Positions 9,076 through 18,539 of a stretch of 64,000 bases of DNA are shown here, in pieces. The DNA is taken from NCBI RefSeq assembly GCF_002210435.1, contig NZ_MZMV01000030.1, positions 1 to 64,000 of the forward strand, in the 5' to 3' direction. The position numbers and the translations under genes are program-made. The stretch's first letter is position 1, and every line of letters starts with the position of its first letter. The stretch comes from Micromonospora wenchangensis (GTDB lineage Bacteria; Actinomycetota; Actinomycetes; Mycobacteriales; Micromonosporaceae). Under the pieces are notes generated by a model. That model ran no database searches. It saw nothing but the letters and a program-made list of their open reading frames with translations, and was not told the DNA's origin.

Positions 9076-10100
9076 CCGCCCGCCTCCCGCTCCCCCACCG
9101 TTGGGACGACCTGCGGCGATGGGTGCCCTGGCTGCTTCCCCTCGGCGCGGCCACCACCCTCGCCGCGGCGTCGGACGGCTACTGGCCCGCCACCGTCGCC
9201 CGGATGCTGCCCCTGGCACTGCTCGCCGTCAGCGTCGCCACCGTCACCGGCGCGGCCGGACTACCCACCCTCGGGCAGGTCGCCCCCTACGCCGCCGGCG
9301 CCTACACCACCGCCCGCCTCGCCATGGCCGGCCACACCCTCGCCCCCGTGCACCTCACCGCCGCCGCGCTGGCCGGCGCGTTCACCGCCGGACTGCTCGG
9401 CATGCTGCTGGTCCGCCACCGGGGCACCGTGGTGTTGATGCTCAGCCTCGCCGTGGCGGAACTGACCACGATCACCGCCACCCAGTGGCGCACGGTCAGC
9501 GGCGGCACCGACGGCCTCGCCGGCATCCCCGCCCCACACCTGCTCCCCGGCACCCCACCCCTGACCGCCGACCGACCCGTGCTGCTCTACGCCACCGCCG
9601 TCACCGTCGCCGCTACCGCCGCCACGATGCTGCTGCTGCACCGACACCACCTGCTCCTCACCGCCGTACGCGGCAACGAGACCCGCGCCGCCGCCAGCGG
9701 CCACCCCGTCACCACCTACCTGTGGCTCGTGCACACCGGCGCGGGGGCCATCGCCGGAACCGCCGGGGCACTGCTCATCCACACCCACCGGTGGATCACC
9801 CCCGCCGACGTCGGCTTCGACACCGCCGCCCTGGCCCTGCTCGCCGCCGTCATCGGCGGCACCCACTCCCCACCCGGAGCCGCCGTCGCCGCGGTGCTCG
9901 TCCTCGGCGTGCGGGACGTGGCCGCCGCCGACTGGCCCGGCCACGCCCCGCTGCTCCTCGGTGCCCTGTTCGTCGCCGCGGTCTACCTGCTCCCCGGTGG
10001 CCTGACCGCCGCCCTCACCCGCCTCCGCGCCGAGATCCGCCGGGTCCGGGCGACCCGGCGACCCGAACCGCTGCCCGCTGCCTCCCGGAGAACCTCGTGA
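9072..10100 (+). CDS. Branched-chain amino acid-type ABC permease (LivM-like)
   Basis: A 342-residue membrane protein of the LivM type. It has the typical GLPTLGQVAPYAAGAYTTA motif (about residue 62), VSGGTDGLAGIP (about 145), and AVRGNETRAAASGHPV (about 200), the coupling loop that contacts the ATP-binding subunit. It pairs with the LivH-like permease to form the channel. The ATG at 9072 overlaps the previous stop, and its own stop overlaps the GTG of the first ATPase. Confidence 0.87.
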   Translation: MTARLPLPHRWDDLRRWVPWLLPLGAATTLAAASDGYWPATVARMLPLALLAVSVATVTGAAGLPTLGQVAPYAAGAYTTARLAMAGHTLAPVHLTAAALAGAFTAGLLGMLLVRHRGTVVLMLSLAVAELTTITATQWRTVSGGTDGLAGIPAPHLLPGTPPLTADRPVLLYATAVTVAATAATMLLLHRHHLLLTAVRGNETRAAASGHPVTTYLWLVHTGAGAIAGTAGALLIHTHRWITPADVGFDTAALALLAAVIGGTHSPPGAAVAAVLVLGVRDVAAADWPGHAPLLLGALFVAAVYLLPGGLTAALTRLRAEIRRVRATRRPEPLPAASRRTS

Positions 10101-10897
10101 CCACCCGCCACGTCGACGCCGTCGACCACATCCCCTCCCGCCGCGACCCCGCCGACATCGGCCGCGCCCACGACACCGGTCTGGTCGCCACCGGCCTGTA
10201 CCACGCCCACCAACGGCTGACCGTCCTCGACCTCGACTCCTTCGCCATCGCACCGGGCGACCGGCACGCGGTCATCGGCCCCAACGGCGCCGGCAAGTCC
10301 ACCCTGCTCAACCTCCTCGCCGGCAGCACCCGGGCACAGACCGGCACCATCACCTACCAGGGGCAGACCATCACCCGCCGGGGCGCGGCGTGGCGGGCCC
10401 GCGCCGGCATCGGCCGTACCTTCCAACACCCCACCGTCTACCCCGGCCTGACCGTCCTGGACTGCGTACGCATGGGCGGCTGGCACCACCGACGCAACCC
10501 CGACCGGGTCCCCCTGGAACTCCTCGAACTCGTCGGCCTCACCGGTCACGCCGACTACCCGGCCACCACCCTGTCGCACGGACACCGCCGCATGCTCGAC
10601 CTCGCCGTCGCCCTCGCCGGACAACCCCGGGTGCTGCTCCTCGACGAACCCGCCGCCGGCCTCACCGACACCGACCTCACCCGGCTCCTCGACATCCTCG
10701 GCACCCTGCCCGGATGGATGGCGGTGATCCTCGTCGAACACCACATGGACGTCGTCGCCGCCCTCGCCGACTGGATCACCGTGCTGCACCACGGCCGCCG
10801 ACACCTCGACGGCCCCGCCGACCACGTCCGCGCCGACCCCACCGTGCGCACCCTCCACCTCGACAGCGCGGAGGCCGGTCATGCTGCACGTCCGTGA
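10097..10897 (+). CDS. ABC transporter ATP-binding protein (LivG-like)
   Basis: A 266-residue ATPase. Walker A is GPNGAGKST (about 57), the Q-loop lies in GRTFQHPTVYPGLTV, the signature is LSHGHRRMLDLAVAL (a variant of LSGGQ), Walker B is VLLLDEPAAGL, and the switch His is in ILVEHHMDVV. GIGRTFQ and the EHHMD ending are typical of LivG rather than LivF. The start is a GTG overlapping the LivM-like stop. The LSHGH signature deviates from consensus but is followed by a standard R-M/L-L-x-hhhAL helix. Confidence 0.87.
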   Translation: MTTRHVDAVDHIPSRRDPADIGRAHDTGLVATGLYHAHQRLTVLDLDSFAIAPGDRHAVIGPNGAGKSTLLNLLAGSTRAQTGTITYQGQTITRRGAAWRARAGIGRTFQHPTVYPGLTVLDCVRMGGWHHRRNPDRVPLELLELVGLTGHADYPATTLSHGHRRMLDLAVALAGQPRVLLLDEPAAGLTDTDLTRLLDILGTLPGWMAVILVEHHMDVVAALADWITVLHHGRRHLDGPADHVRADPTVRTLHLDSAEAGHAARP

Positions 10898-11738
10898 CCT
10901 GACCGCCGGCCACCGCCCGGACACCCCGGTCGTCCGATCGGTGTCGTTTCACCTGCCCACCCCCGGCGTGTACGCGATCGTCGGCGCCAACGGCGCGGGG
11001 AAAACCACCCTGCTGCACACCCTCGCCGGCCACCTGCGCGCCACCACCGGGCAGGTCCACCTCGGCGGGCGGGACCTCACCGGACTACTCCCCCACCACC
11101 TCGCCCGCGCCGGCGTCGCACTCGCCCCACAGGGACGCCGCCTGTGGCCGTCACTGACCGTCCGCGACCACCTCACCGTCACCCGCCCCGCCACCGACGA
11201 CGGCTTCAACGTCGACGACCTGTTCGACCTTTTTCCGCCGCTGGCCGCCCGACGACGCCATCACGGCCACCAACTTTCCGGTGGCGAGCAGCAGATGCTC
11301 ACGATCGCCCGCGCCCTCCGCACCAACCCGCGGCTGCTGCTGGCCGACGAACCCACCGAAGGACTCTCCCCCCGCATCGCCGGCCAGGTGATCGCCGTAC
11401 TCCGGGACCTACCCGACCGGGGCGTCACCGTGCTCGTCGCACTCCCCCAAGCCCACACCGCGACCGCCGTCGCCGACCGCGTCTACGCCCTGAACGCCGG
11501 ACAGCTCAGTGACCCGCCCGACGGGCACGTCGACCTGCTGGTGGGCGACCACCGCACCCCCAGCAACGCCCACCGGAGTAGCCACCATGCGCGCCCGCCC
11601 CCAGCCCGGCGTGCTCTCGCCGACCATCCCCGGCGGGAACACCACCAAGCCGGCGACCGCTCGCCCGGCAACGCCCCCAACCCCACGAATGGCACCACCA
11701 TGCCGCCCTGCCTAACCACGGAAGCGAACCCACGATGA
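10881..11738 (+). CDS. ABC transporter ATP-binding protein (LivF-like)
   Basis: A 285-residue ATPase. Walker A is GANGAGKTT (about 36), the LivF-typical segment is GVALAPQGRRLWPSLTV, the signature is LSGGEQQMLTIARAL, and Walker B is LLLADEPTEGLSP. The last 60 residues are a Pro/His/Arg-rich tail not usual in LivF. The start overlaps the LivG-like gene by 17 bases and the stop overlaps the methyltransferase ATG by four. It completes a five-gene importer. Confidence 0.87.
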   Translation: MLHVRDLTAGHRPDTPVVRSVSFHLPTPGVYAIVGANGAGKTTLLHTLAGHLRATTGQVHLGGRDLTGLLPHHLARAGVALAPQGRRLWPSLTVRDHLTVTRPATDDGFNVDDLFDLFPPLAARRRHHGHQLSGGEQQMLTIARALRTNPRLLLADEPTEGLSPRIAGQVIAVLRDLPDRGVTVLVALPQAHTATAVADRVYALNAGQLSDPPDGHVDLLVGDHRTPSNAHRSSHHARPPPARRALADHPRREHHQAGDRSPGNAPNPTNGTTMPPCLTTEANPR

Positions 11739-12538
11739 CCACCACCGGCCAGCGCTACCAGTTCCGCAACAGCCCCCACCAACTCCACCCCCTCCAGGAT
11801 GTCCTCGACCCGCACACCATCCGAGGGTTGGCCCGGGTCGGGGTGAAACCCGGAATGCGGGCCCTCGACCTCGGTGCCGGCGCCGGCTCCATCACCCGCC
11901 ACCTCGCCGGCCTCGTCGGACCCGACGGCAACGTCACCGCCGTCGACCTCGACACCCAACTCCTGAACCCCACCAGCATCATCGACGTCTACCAGCGCGA
12001 CCTCCGCACCCAGCCCATCCCCACCACCCCCGACGGCTACGACGTCATCAACGCCCGCTGCCTACTCGAACACCTACCGAACCGGGTCGACCTGCTCCGG
12101 CAGATGATCGACCTGCTGCGCCCCGGCGGATGGCTGGTCCTGGGAGAGATCGTCTACTCCCGGATCGTGGTTCACCGCGCCCCCACCGAACCCGACGCAA
12201 GCCTGATCACCAGGGCCATACACGGCGTCCTCGACACCCTCGCCGATCGCGGCGTCGACCTGCACTGGGGCGAGAACACCCCCGCGCTGCTGCTCGCCGC
12301 CGGCATGAACCACGTTCACGCCCGCGGCCTCACCGAAACCTGGACCGGCGGCGGACCGGGCTGCGCCCTCTACGCCAACAACGCCCACCAACTCCACGAC
12401 CAGCTCATCGACACCGGCCTCACCGTCGAAGACCTCGCCCGGTTCACCGAGCTGATGGCCGACCCCTACGTCGTCGTCTCCAGCTACCAGTTCGCCACCG
12501 TGCACGCCCAGAAACCCGAACCCACCCCACCATCCTGA
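11735..12538 (+). CDS. SAM-dependent methyltransferase
   Basis: A 267-residue class I methyltransferase. Motif I is ALDLGAGAGSITRHLA (about 45-60), motif II is VTAVDLD, and motif post-I/IV is DGYDVINARCLLEHLPNR. The C-terminal part has the WTGGGPGCALYANN segment seen in small-molecule methyltransferases of the UbiE/Coq5-like group. It is last in the operon and coupled to the LivF-like ATPase. It may modify the imported solute or a product made from it; that is inference. The roughly 300 bases after it (12539-12837) hold no recognisable gene. Confidence 0.82.
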   Translation: MTTTGQRYQFRNSPHQLHPLQDVLDPHTIRGLARVGVKPGMRALDLGAGAGSITRHLAGLVGPDGNVTAVDLDTQLLNPTSIIDVYQRDLRTQPIPTTPDGYDVINARCLLEHLPNRVDLLRQMIDLLRPGGWLVLGEIVYSRIVVHRAPTEPDASLITRAIHGVLDTLADRGVDLHWGENTPALLLAAGMNHVHARGLTETWTGGGPGCALYANNAHQLHDQLIDTGLTVEDLARFTELMADPYVVVSSYQFATVHAQKPEPTPPS

Positions 12539-12837
12539 GCCTCCTCACCTGATCGGCCCAGCGGCTGCCGCCGGCCACCACGACACCACGCGAGGTCAGG
12601 CCTCCCTCTGACGCTGCTCCACGACCACCTCATCCCTCCTTTCCGCCCACACGTGCCACGACCCTTGGACAACCCATGCCCCTCATCCCCACCGCCTCTA
12701 CGGTCCGGTTCCCCACCCGCGAGACCAACTGCCCCGGCTCACCGCCCAACCTGAACAAGGAAACCCCACACCAACGCTCACCCACCCGCACCGTCCGCTA
12801 CTCCCCGGGGTCCACGAATGACACGACGCGGACGACC

Positions 12838-13761
12838 ATGATCCGAACCCGCACCGGCACGACGCTGCTCGCCGCATCGCTTCTCCTCGCCGCCTGCGCC
12901 GGACCGTCCGCCAACGAGAACCCCGGCCCTCCGCCGCCGACATCGTCTCCGAGTAGCGCACCGCCGATGCCAGCCGGGCCGGTCCTGACGCGCCTGGCCG
13001 CCACCCTCACCGACGCGCCCGCCGACACCACCCGTGGTGGTTACCAGTACGTCGAACGCCGCACCTGGTACCGGGACCTCATCGGTCCACCCGGCCCCAC
13101 CGGGTGGCCCGAACGGATCCGCGTCGACCAACTGTGGCGCACCGACGATGCCGCCAAGGGCCGGCTGGTCAGCGTGCACCTCGAAACCCACGGCTGCATC
13201 CCCGACGACGGCGAAAGCGGCAGCTGGGCTGGCCGGACCGGGGACCGGTTCGACCAACCCCCACCGAGACAACCCGACGCCCTGCGCACCCACCTGCTCA
13301 TCGCGGGCGGTCCTGGGGAAAACCGTCCGCAGGACATCGTCGGCGGGATCGCCATGCTCTACGAACGCCACGCCCTCACCCGTCCGGTCCGGGCCGCGGT
13401 CCTGCGGCTCCTCGCGCAGCAGCCCGGTCTCCTGGCGCAGGCCGGCGTCACCGACCGCATCCAGCGGCCCGGCACGGACCTCATCCTCCCGTACACCGAC
13501 CGCTCCGGTGTGCCGCGACGCGACATCCTCACCATCGACGCACGCAGCGGCGTCCTGCTCGCCGCCCGCAGCGTTATCACCGGCCCCATCCCGCCCCAGG
13601 ATCCGCGCCTGGGACCCGACTTCCCGACGCTGATCGTCGCCGAGGCAGCCAACTACCGGCTCTACGTCGACAGCCGCCGCACCCCGAACGCCCACACACC
13701 GGCAGCTGGCTGCCAGCAGCCCACCCTCCGGTCGACGCAGAGCAACACCTCGCCGCGGTGA
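12838..13761 (+). CDS. Secreted lipoprotein, unknown function (resembles the CU044_5270 group)
   Basis: A 307-residue protein with a lipoprotein signal peptide (LLAASLLLAACAG, Cys at about residue 21), then a Pro/Ser linker and a globular part (VLTRLAATLTDAP, YQYVERRTWYRDL). The layout resembles actinomycete CU044_5270-like proteins of unknown function. The ATG at 12838 is chosen because the signal peptide begins there; the frame is open from 12676 but that part has no signal character. It is a single gene, 300 bases after the ABC operon. Confidence 0.65.
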   Translation: MIRTRTGTTLLAASLLLAACAGPSANENPGPPPPTSSPSSAPPMPAGPVLTRLAATLTDAPADTTRGGYQYVERRTWYRDLIGPPGPTGWPERIRVDQLWRTDDAAKGRLVSVHLETHGCIPDDGESGSWAGRTGDRFDQPPPRQPDALRTHLLIAGGPGENRPQDIVGGIAMLYERHALTRPVRAAVLRLLAQQPGLLAQAGVTDRIQRPGTDLILPYTDRSGVPRRDILTIDARSGVLLAARSVITGPIPPQDPRLGPDFPTLIVAEAANYRLYVDSRRTPNAHTPAAGCQQPTLRSTQSNTSPR

Positions 13762-13966
13762 GCGGTAACAGGCGCCACGCCGATCCTCAGCCGCTGGCGA
13801 CTCCTCGCATCCCCGACGGGCCGCCGCATGCCTCTGACCGTTACCTCGTCACCGCCGAGATCGACATCTGAGGCGCCGGAACCCCTTCCGACCGCCCCGA
13901 CGATTGCTCTGGCGGGCCCAACATCTCATCGCCCCCGATCCCCAGCCTGTCGAGGACCAACCTCCT

Positions 13967-15079
13967 GTGGCCAAGCCCCGCAAGTACACCTCCGACGTCA
14001 TCGCCGACGCAGTACGCCAGGTTGAGGCTGCCCGCGCGACGGGACGACGCGGCCCGATCAGCACCGTCGCCCGGGAACTCCAACTCGACCGTCGACTACT
14101 CCAAAGCTGGGTGACCAAAGCCCGCGCCCAGGCAGCCACCGCGGTACCGCCCACCACGCCGCGTGCCGATGTCGACAATGACCTGGTTGTGCTGCCGGAC
14201 GGCCTGCTCCACTGCCTGTTCTGCCAGCAGCCCATGACCGCAACCTTCACCACCGTCGGGCTCGTCTACGACTGCCCGCCACCATGCCGCCGTCCCCCAC
14301 TGAACGCAGTGGCCGTCGCCGAGGCCGTCGGGCAAGTGGTGCTGCAGCACGCCGCCCGTCTCGTGCCCGCCCTCACTCACCCCAAGCGCGCGGTTATCGC
14401 CGCTATACACGCCCACCGGCTCATCGCCCGGATCACCGCCGGCGGGCATCCCGCCGACCTGCGTATCACCTGGCCTGCCACCGCCCGACCCCGCCATGCC
14501 CTGACCGAGGAGCTTCGCCTCGCCCGCCAACTCGCCACCACCGACCCGGCGCGCGCCCACCGCCTCCTGCAGAGCATCCTCGCCGGCGTCGATCCCGCCA
14601 CCACCGCCATCAGCACCCTCCACGCCGAAGCCGCCCACCTGCTCGCCACGCTCCTGCACGGCATTACGGCGGTCCGTTGGGCGGACTACGCCCATCGCAG
14701 CCTCACCCACCTCCACGGCCCTACCGCCCCGCCCACACTGACCGCTGCACACACCCTCGCCACCGCCCACCGCCAAGCCGGCCACCACCAGCGGGCGTAC
14801 GGCCTCTACCGGCAGCTCGCCGACCACCTGGCCGACACCGTCGGAGCCGATGCCCACCAGACTCTCGCCGTGCGGGCCACCAGCGCCCTCGTCCTGCACG
14901 ATCTGGGCCATCACGAGGCGGCCCGGACGCTGCTCGTCGACGTCATCAGCCGCCACCGCCACGCCCACCCCGGCCATCCCGCCACCGCCCGCATGGTTGA
15001 CCACCTCGACAGGCTGCGGCACCTACAGACTGCTTCCTCCCCGACCCTGGTCGGGTCTGCCACTGGGCGTCGGGCATGA
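13967..15079 (+). CDS. HTH / zinc-cluster / helical-repeat protein, first gene of a helicase-nuclease operon
   Basis: A 370-residue protein starting at GTG 13967 (VAKPRKYTSDVIADAVRQVE). Residues 1-55 form a transposase-type helix-turn-helix (ISTVARELQLDRRLLQSWVTKA). Residues 80-110 hold two Cys pairs (CLFCQQPM and CPPPCRR) like the zinc beta-ribbon of serine recombinases. The C-terminal half is TPR-like (TLATAHRQAGHHQRAYGLYRQLADHL, written here only as a landmark near 14750). Function is unknown. The layout suggests nucleic-acid binding plus protein contacts. Its TGA overlaps the helicase ATG (ATGA), so it is probably made together with the helicase and nuclease. Confidence 0.65.
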   Translation: MAKPRKYTSDVIADAVRQVEAARATGRRGPISTVARELQLDRRLLQSWVTKARAQAATAVPPTTPRADVDNDLVVLPDGLLHCLFCQQPMTATFTTVGLVYDCPPPCRRPPLNAVAVAEAVGQVVLQHAARLVPALTHPKRAVIAAIHAHRLIARITAGGHPADLRITWPATARPRHALTEELRLARQLATTDPARAHRLLQSILAGVDPATTAISTLHAEAAHLLATLLHGITAVRWADYAHRSLTHLHGPTAPPTLTAAHTLATAHRQAGHHQRAYGLYRQLADHLADTVGADAHQTLAVRATSALVLHDLGHHEAARTLLVDVISRHRHAHPGHPATARMVDHLDRLRHLQTASSPTLVGSATGRRA

Positions 15080-17454
15080 CGGCCCCGGAGACGGATGAGG
15101 GCCGGGTGCCGTCGGAGTCGCGGCGGGAGACCACGGGACCGGAGTCCCCGTCGACCGGGGGGCTGCCGGTGCTGCGGGGGTACCAGCGGGAAGCGGTCGA
15201 CGCGATCATGCAGGGCCAGGCCGACGGCGGACGCGGGCAGGTCCGCGCGGCATGCGGCACCGGCAAGACGATCGTGTCCCTGCACGCGGCCCGGCAGCTG
15301 TGCCCCGACGGCCTCGTCGTGGTGGCGTGCCCGTCGCTGCCACTGCTCGCGCAGACGCTGACGGTGTGGGCGGCGACCGGCACCGTGACCCGGATCCTCG
15401 CGGTCTGCGGCGACGACTCGATCGTCCCCACCAGCGGTGACGGTGCCCTGGCGTGTCCGGTCACGACCCGTCCGGCGGAGATCAGCGCGTGGCTGCGTGA
15501 CACCCCGGCCGGGCAACCGCGGTTGATCCTGGTCACGCACGCTTCCGCCGGGCCACTCGGCGACGGCCTCACCCAGGCTGGTGTGGTCGCGGATCTGCTG
15601 ATCGTCGACGAGGCCCACCACACCGCCGGATGGGGCGGGAAACACAACAGCCTCCTGCACGACGACGACCGGCTACCCGCCCGCCGGCGGCTCTACCTGT
15701 CCGCGACCCCACGGGTGCTCACCCGACGCCGCCCCGGCGACCAGGACCTGCTGTCGATGGACGACCCCCAGGTGTTCGGGCCGGTCCGCTACCAGTACCC
15801 GTTCGCCCGTGCCATCGCCGATGGCTGGCTCGATGACTACCGCATCCTCGTCATCGGCGTCACCTCCCACGAGGCCCTGGCGCTCCTGCGGGACACCGAC
15901 ACCCACGCCGTCACCGACCTGCACAGCGCGCCGCTGCGGACCACCGCGATCCAGACCGCCCTCATCCGCGCCGCCACCGAATTCGGCCTCCGCCGGATCC
16001 TGGTGTTCACGTCCAGGATCGCCCAGTCCCGGGCGTTCGCCACCACCCTGCCCCGCACTCTTGCTGCCACCCCCGAACACCTTCGGCCAAAGGGGCTGTT
16101 GACGGCAGGGCATGTCGACGGCACCCAGAACGCGGCCCAGCGTGACATCCACCTGGCACGTCTCGCTCACCCACCGCAGGACGGGTGGACCGTCATCTCC
16201 AACGCGCGGTGCCTGTCCGAAGGCGTCGACGTCCCCGCCGTCGATGCCGTCGTGTTCACCTCACCGAAGGAATCCGAAGTCGACGTCGCCCAAGCCGTCG
16301 GTCGGGCGCTACGCCGCAACCCCGACGGGTCCGGGATCGCCACCGTCCTCGTCCCGGTGCTCCTGCCCGACGATCCCGAGGATGCGCCCACCGATCTGGC
16401 CGAGTGGGACACCCTGCTGAAAGTGCTACGGGCGCTGCGTGCCCACGACGGTGACCTCGCCACCGACCTCGACACCCGACGCACCACCCTCACCACCAGC
16501 GGTGGGGGCGAGAGCGGTGGTGGTTTGCCGGAACGGGTCATCATCCGACTCCCCGACGGCTACGCCACCGGCGACCTGCTCCGCCACATCACCATCCGAG
16601 TCCTGGAAGAAACCACCTCCGACTGGTGGGCCGGATACGGGGCCCTCCAGTCCTACGCCCGTGAACACGGACACCTGAGGATCACTCCCCGACACACCAC
16701 CAACGGCATCCGCCTGGACAACTGGGTCCGCCAACAACGCTTCACCTACAAGACCGGACGACTATCCCAAGACCGCGTCGACGCCCTCGACCGCCTCGGC
16801 TTCGACTGGGCACCCCAGGCCAGCGCATGGGAACGGGGCTTGGCCGCCGCCACCGCGTTCCACGCCGCACACGGCCACCTCAACCCGCCCTACCGGCACA
16901 CCATCGACGGCGTCAACCTCACCACCTGGCTGTCCACCCAACGCCACCTCCACCAGCAAGGACGCCTCCCCGCCGACCGCACCACCGCCCTGACCCGCCT
17001 CGGCATCACCTGGAAACGCAAAACCCGCACCCCCGACGAATGCTGGCAAGCAGTCCTCAAGTTCCACCACACCCACGGACACCTCCGCGTGCCCGCCGGC
17101 ACCACCATCGACGGCGTCGACGTCTACCTCTGGACCATCTCCCGACGAGTCGACCACGCCAAAGGACGACTCACCCCCGAACGGTTCCAGACCCTCACCG
17201 CCATGGGCATGCAATGGGACGCCCCCGAGAAACCGTGGCCCCGCAAGTACGCCGCCGCCACCGCCTTCTACCAGCGGGAAGGGCACCTCAGACCACCACC
17301 GCGTCACGTCGAAGACGGCGTCAAACTCACCCAGTGGCTCATCGAACAACGCCGCGTCCACCGCAACGGCCGCATGCCACCCGACCGCATCGACGCCCTC
17401 AACAGCATCGGCATGCAATGGGACTGGACAAACCACCCCAAGGAGAAGTCGTGA
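15076..17454 (+). CDS. SF2 DEAD/DEAH-box helicase with C-terminal helicase-associated repeats
   Basis: A 792-residue helicase. The core holds the Q-like motif LRGYQREAVDAI, Walker A CGTGKT (about 60), DEAH in LLIVDEAHHTAGWGG (about 176), motif III SATP, and the arginine-finger region VAQAVGRALRRNP (about 410). After about residue 510 come four helicase-associated (HA) repeats of about 70 residues, each with W..g...a..f...hGHL, then L..W...QR and R...L..lG..W. Type III restriction and plasmid helicases share the core; the HA repeats are common in actinomycete accessory helicases and probably bind nucleic acid. The ATG overlaps the upstream stop and the TGA overlaps the nuclease GTG. Confidence 0.85.
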   Translation: MTAPETDEGRVPSESRRETTGPESPSTGGLPVLRGYQREAVDAIMQGQADGGRGQVRAACGTGKTIVSLHAARQLCPDGLVVVACPSLPLLAQTLTVWAATGTVTRILAVCGDDSIVPTSGDGALACPVTTRPAEISAWLRDTPAGQPRLILVTHASAGPLGDGLTQAGVVADLLIVDEAHHTAGWGGKHNSLLHDDDRLPARRRLYLSATPRVLTRRRPGDQDLLSMDDPQVFGPVRYQYPFARAIADGWLDDYRILVIGVTSHEALALLRDTDTHAVTDLHSAPLRTTAIQTALIRAATEFGLRRILVFTSRIAQSRAFATTLPRTLAATPEHLRPKGLLTAGHVDGTQNAAQRDIHLARLAHPPQDGWTVISNARCLSEGVDVPAVDAVVFTSPKESEVDVAQAVGRALRRNPDGSGIATVLVPVLLPDDPEDAPTDLAEWDTLLKVLRALRAHDGDLATDLDTRRTTLTTSGGGESGGGLPERVIIRLPDGYATGDLLRHITIRVLEETTSDWWAGYGALQSYAREHGHLRITPRHTTNGIRLDNWVRQQRFTYKTGRLSQDRVDALDRLGFDWAPQASAWERGLAAATAFHAAHGHLNPPYRHTIDGVNLTTWLSTQRHLHQQGRLPADRTTALTRLGITWKRKTRTPDECWQAVLKFHHTHGHLRVPAGTTIDGVDVYLWTISRRVDHAKGRLTPERFQTLTAMGMQWDAPEKPWPRKYAAATAFYQREGHLRPPPRHVEDGVKLTQWLIEQRRVHRNGRMPPDRIDALNSIGMQWDWTNHPKEKS

Positions 17455-18392
17455 CAAGGATCAGCATCGCGCTCTTCAACTTCGAAAACGGCGGGCTGCG
17501 CGACGGCCACCACTACCTAAAGCCTCTCGTGGACGCATTCCGCGAGGTCACCACTCCTCCCGCGCTGATTCTGCTCTGTGAAGCGAAACAGTGGCAGGCC
17601 AACGGCAACCAACCCTTGCACCAGGCGGCGGAGCTACTTGCCGATCGTTTCGCCACGCCGTACGTCGGCGTTCTCGGCCACGACCCACGCGGCCCCATGC
17701 CCCCGGCAATCCTCTACGACCCGACCCTGCTCACCCTCCGCAGTTGGTACGACCCAGCGGACCGCAACGCCTTCGACGACAAGCGCAACGTGGCCCACTT
17801 CGCCGTCCGATCCTCCGGCGAGCACCCTGACAGCCGGACCGAGTTCCTGGCATTCGTAGCGCACTGGGACGTCCACTGCGGCATCCGCCGCCGGCAGCAG
17901 GCCGCACTCCTCGACCGCTACGGCGATGCACCCCTACCCGTCATAGGCGGCGGCGACCTCAACGCCACCGCATCCGGTCCCCACCTGCCCCAGCGCGACT
18001 GGACCATCGCCAACTACCGCGCCCGTCGGCAGAAGGGCCAGCGGATGCCCGATGGCACCTGGGTCGCCGATACCGACGCCGTCGACCATCTCGTCGGCCG
18101 CTGGAACCCCCACGCCCGAACCCGCACCGACGGATGCGGCTTCCACTCCGTGGCTGAACTCGCCTGGCAGGCCGACCCCGCAGCCGCCCTCCTACCCACT
18201 GTCAACGATGACGTTGACGCCGGTGGTGGCCTCCTTATCGACTGGCTCCTCGTCAACAGCGCCATGCTCGCCCACGTCATCCCCCACACCTACCGCGTCC
18301 ACGTACCGCTATGCCGGCCCTACCCTTCCGACCACCGTCTGGTCACCGCTGACCTTCACTTCGACACCCTCAACACACCGTCGAGCCCATGA
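17451..18392 (+). CDS. Endonuclease/exonuclease/phosphatase (EEP) family protein
   Basis: A 313-residue protein starting at GTG 17451 (VTRISIALFNFENGGL), overlapping the helicase TGA. It shows the EEP signature: an N-box FNFENGG, LILLCEAKQW (catalytic Glu), VIGGGDLNATASGP (GDxN, about 165), TDAVDHLVGRW and the final YPSDHRLVTADL (SDH). This is the DNase I/AP-endonuclease fold, so the likely role is DNA or RNA cleavage or a phosphodiesterase. Coupling to the helicase suggests a joint function, such as unwinding followed by cutting. All key acidic and His residues are present. Confidence 0.82.
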   Translation: MTRISIALFNFENGGLRDGHHYLKPLVDAFREVTTPPALILLCEAKQWQANGNQPLHQAAELLADRFATPYVGVLGHDPRGPMPPAILYDPTLLTLRSWYDPADRNAFDDKRNVAHFAVRSSGEHPDSRTEFLAFVAHWDVHCGIRRRQQAALLDRYGDAPLPVIGGGDLNATASGPHLPQRDWTIANYRARRQKGQRMPDGTWVADTDAVDHLVGRWNPHARTRTDGCGFHSVAELAWQADPAAALLPTVNDDVDAGGGLLIDWLLVNSAMLAHVIPHTYRVHVPLCRPYPSDHRLVTADLHFDTLNTPSSP

Positions 18393-18539
18393 CTCCGCAC
18401 CGCCCCTCACGAACCTGACGAGATCAACTCGGCAGCGACTTTCCACGAGCAGGGCACGAAGCCGACTGTCATTCATGCGACACCGCCTTTCGGCAACGGC
18501 TGCAGCCCTGTGCTTACACGTGCCGGCATCATCGTTCGG

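Noticed and set aside
8385-11060. Very long Arg/Pro-rich open frames beside the transporter genes
   Set aside because: They are opposite- or alternate-frame shadows in very high-GC DNA; the transporter frames carry all the motifs.
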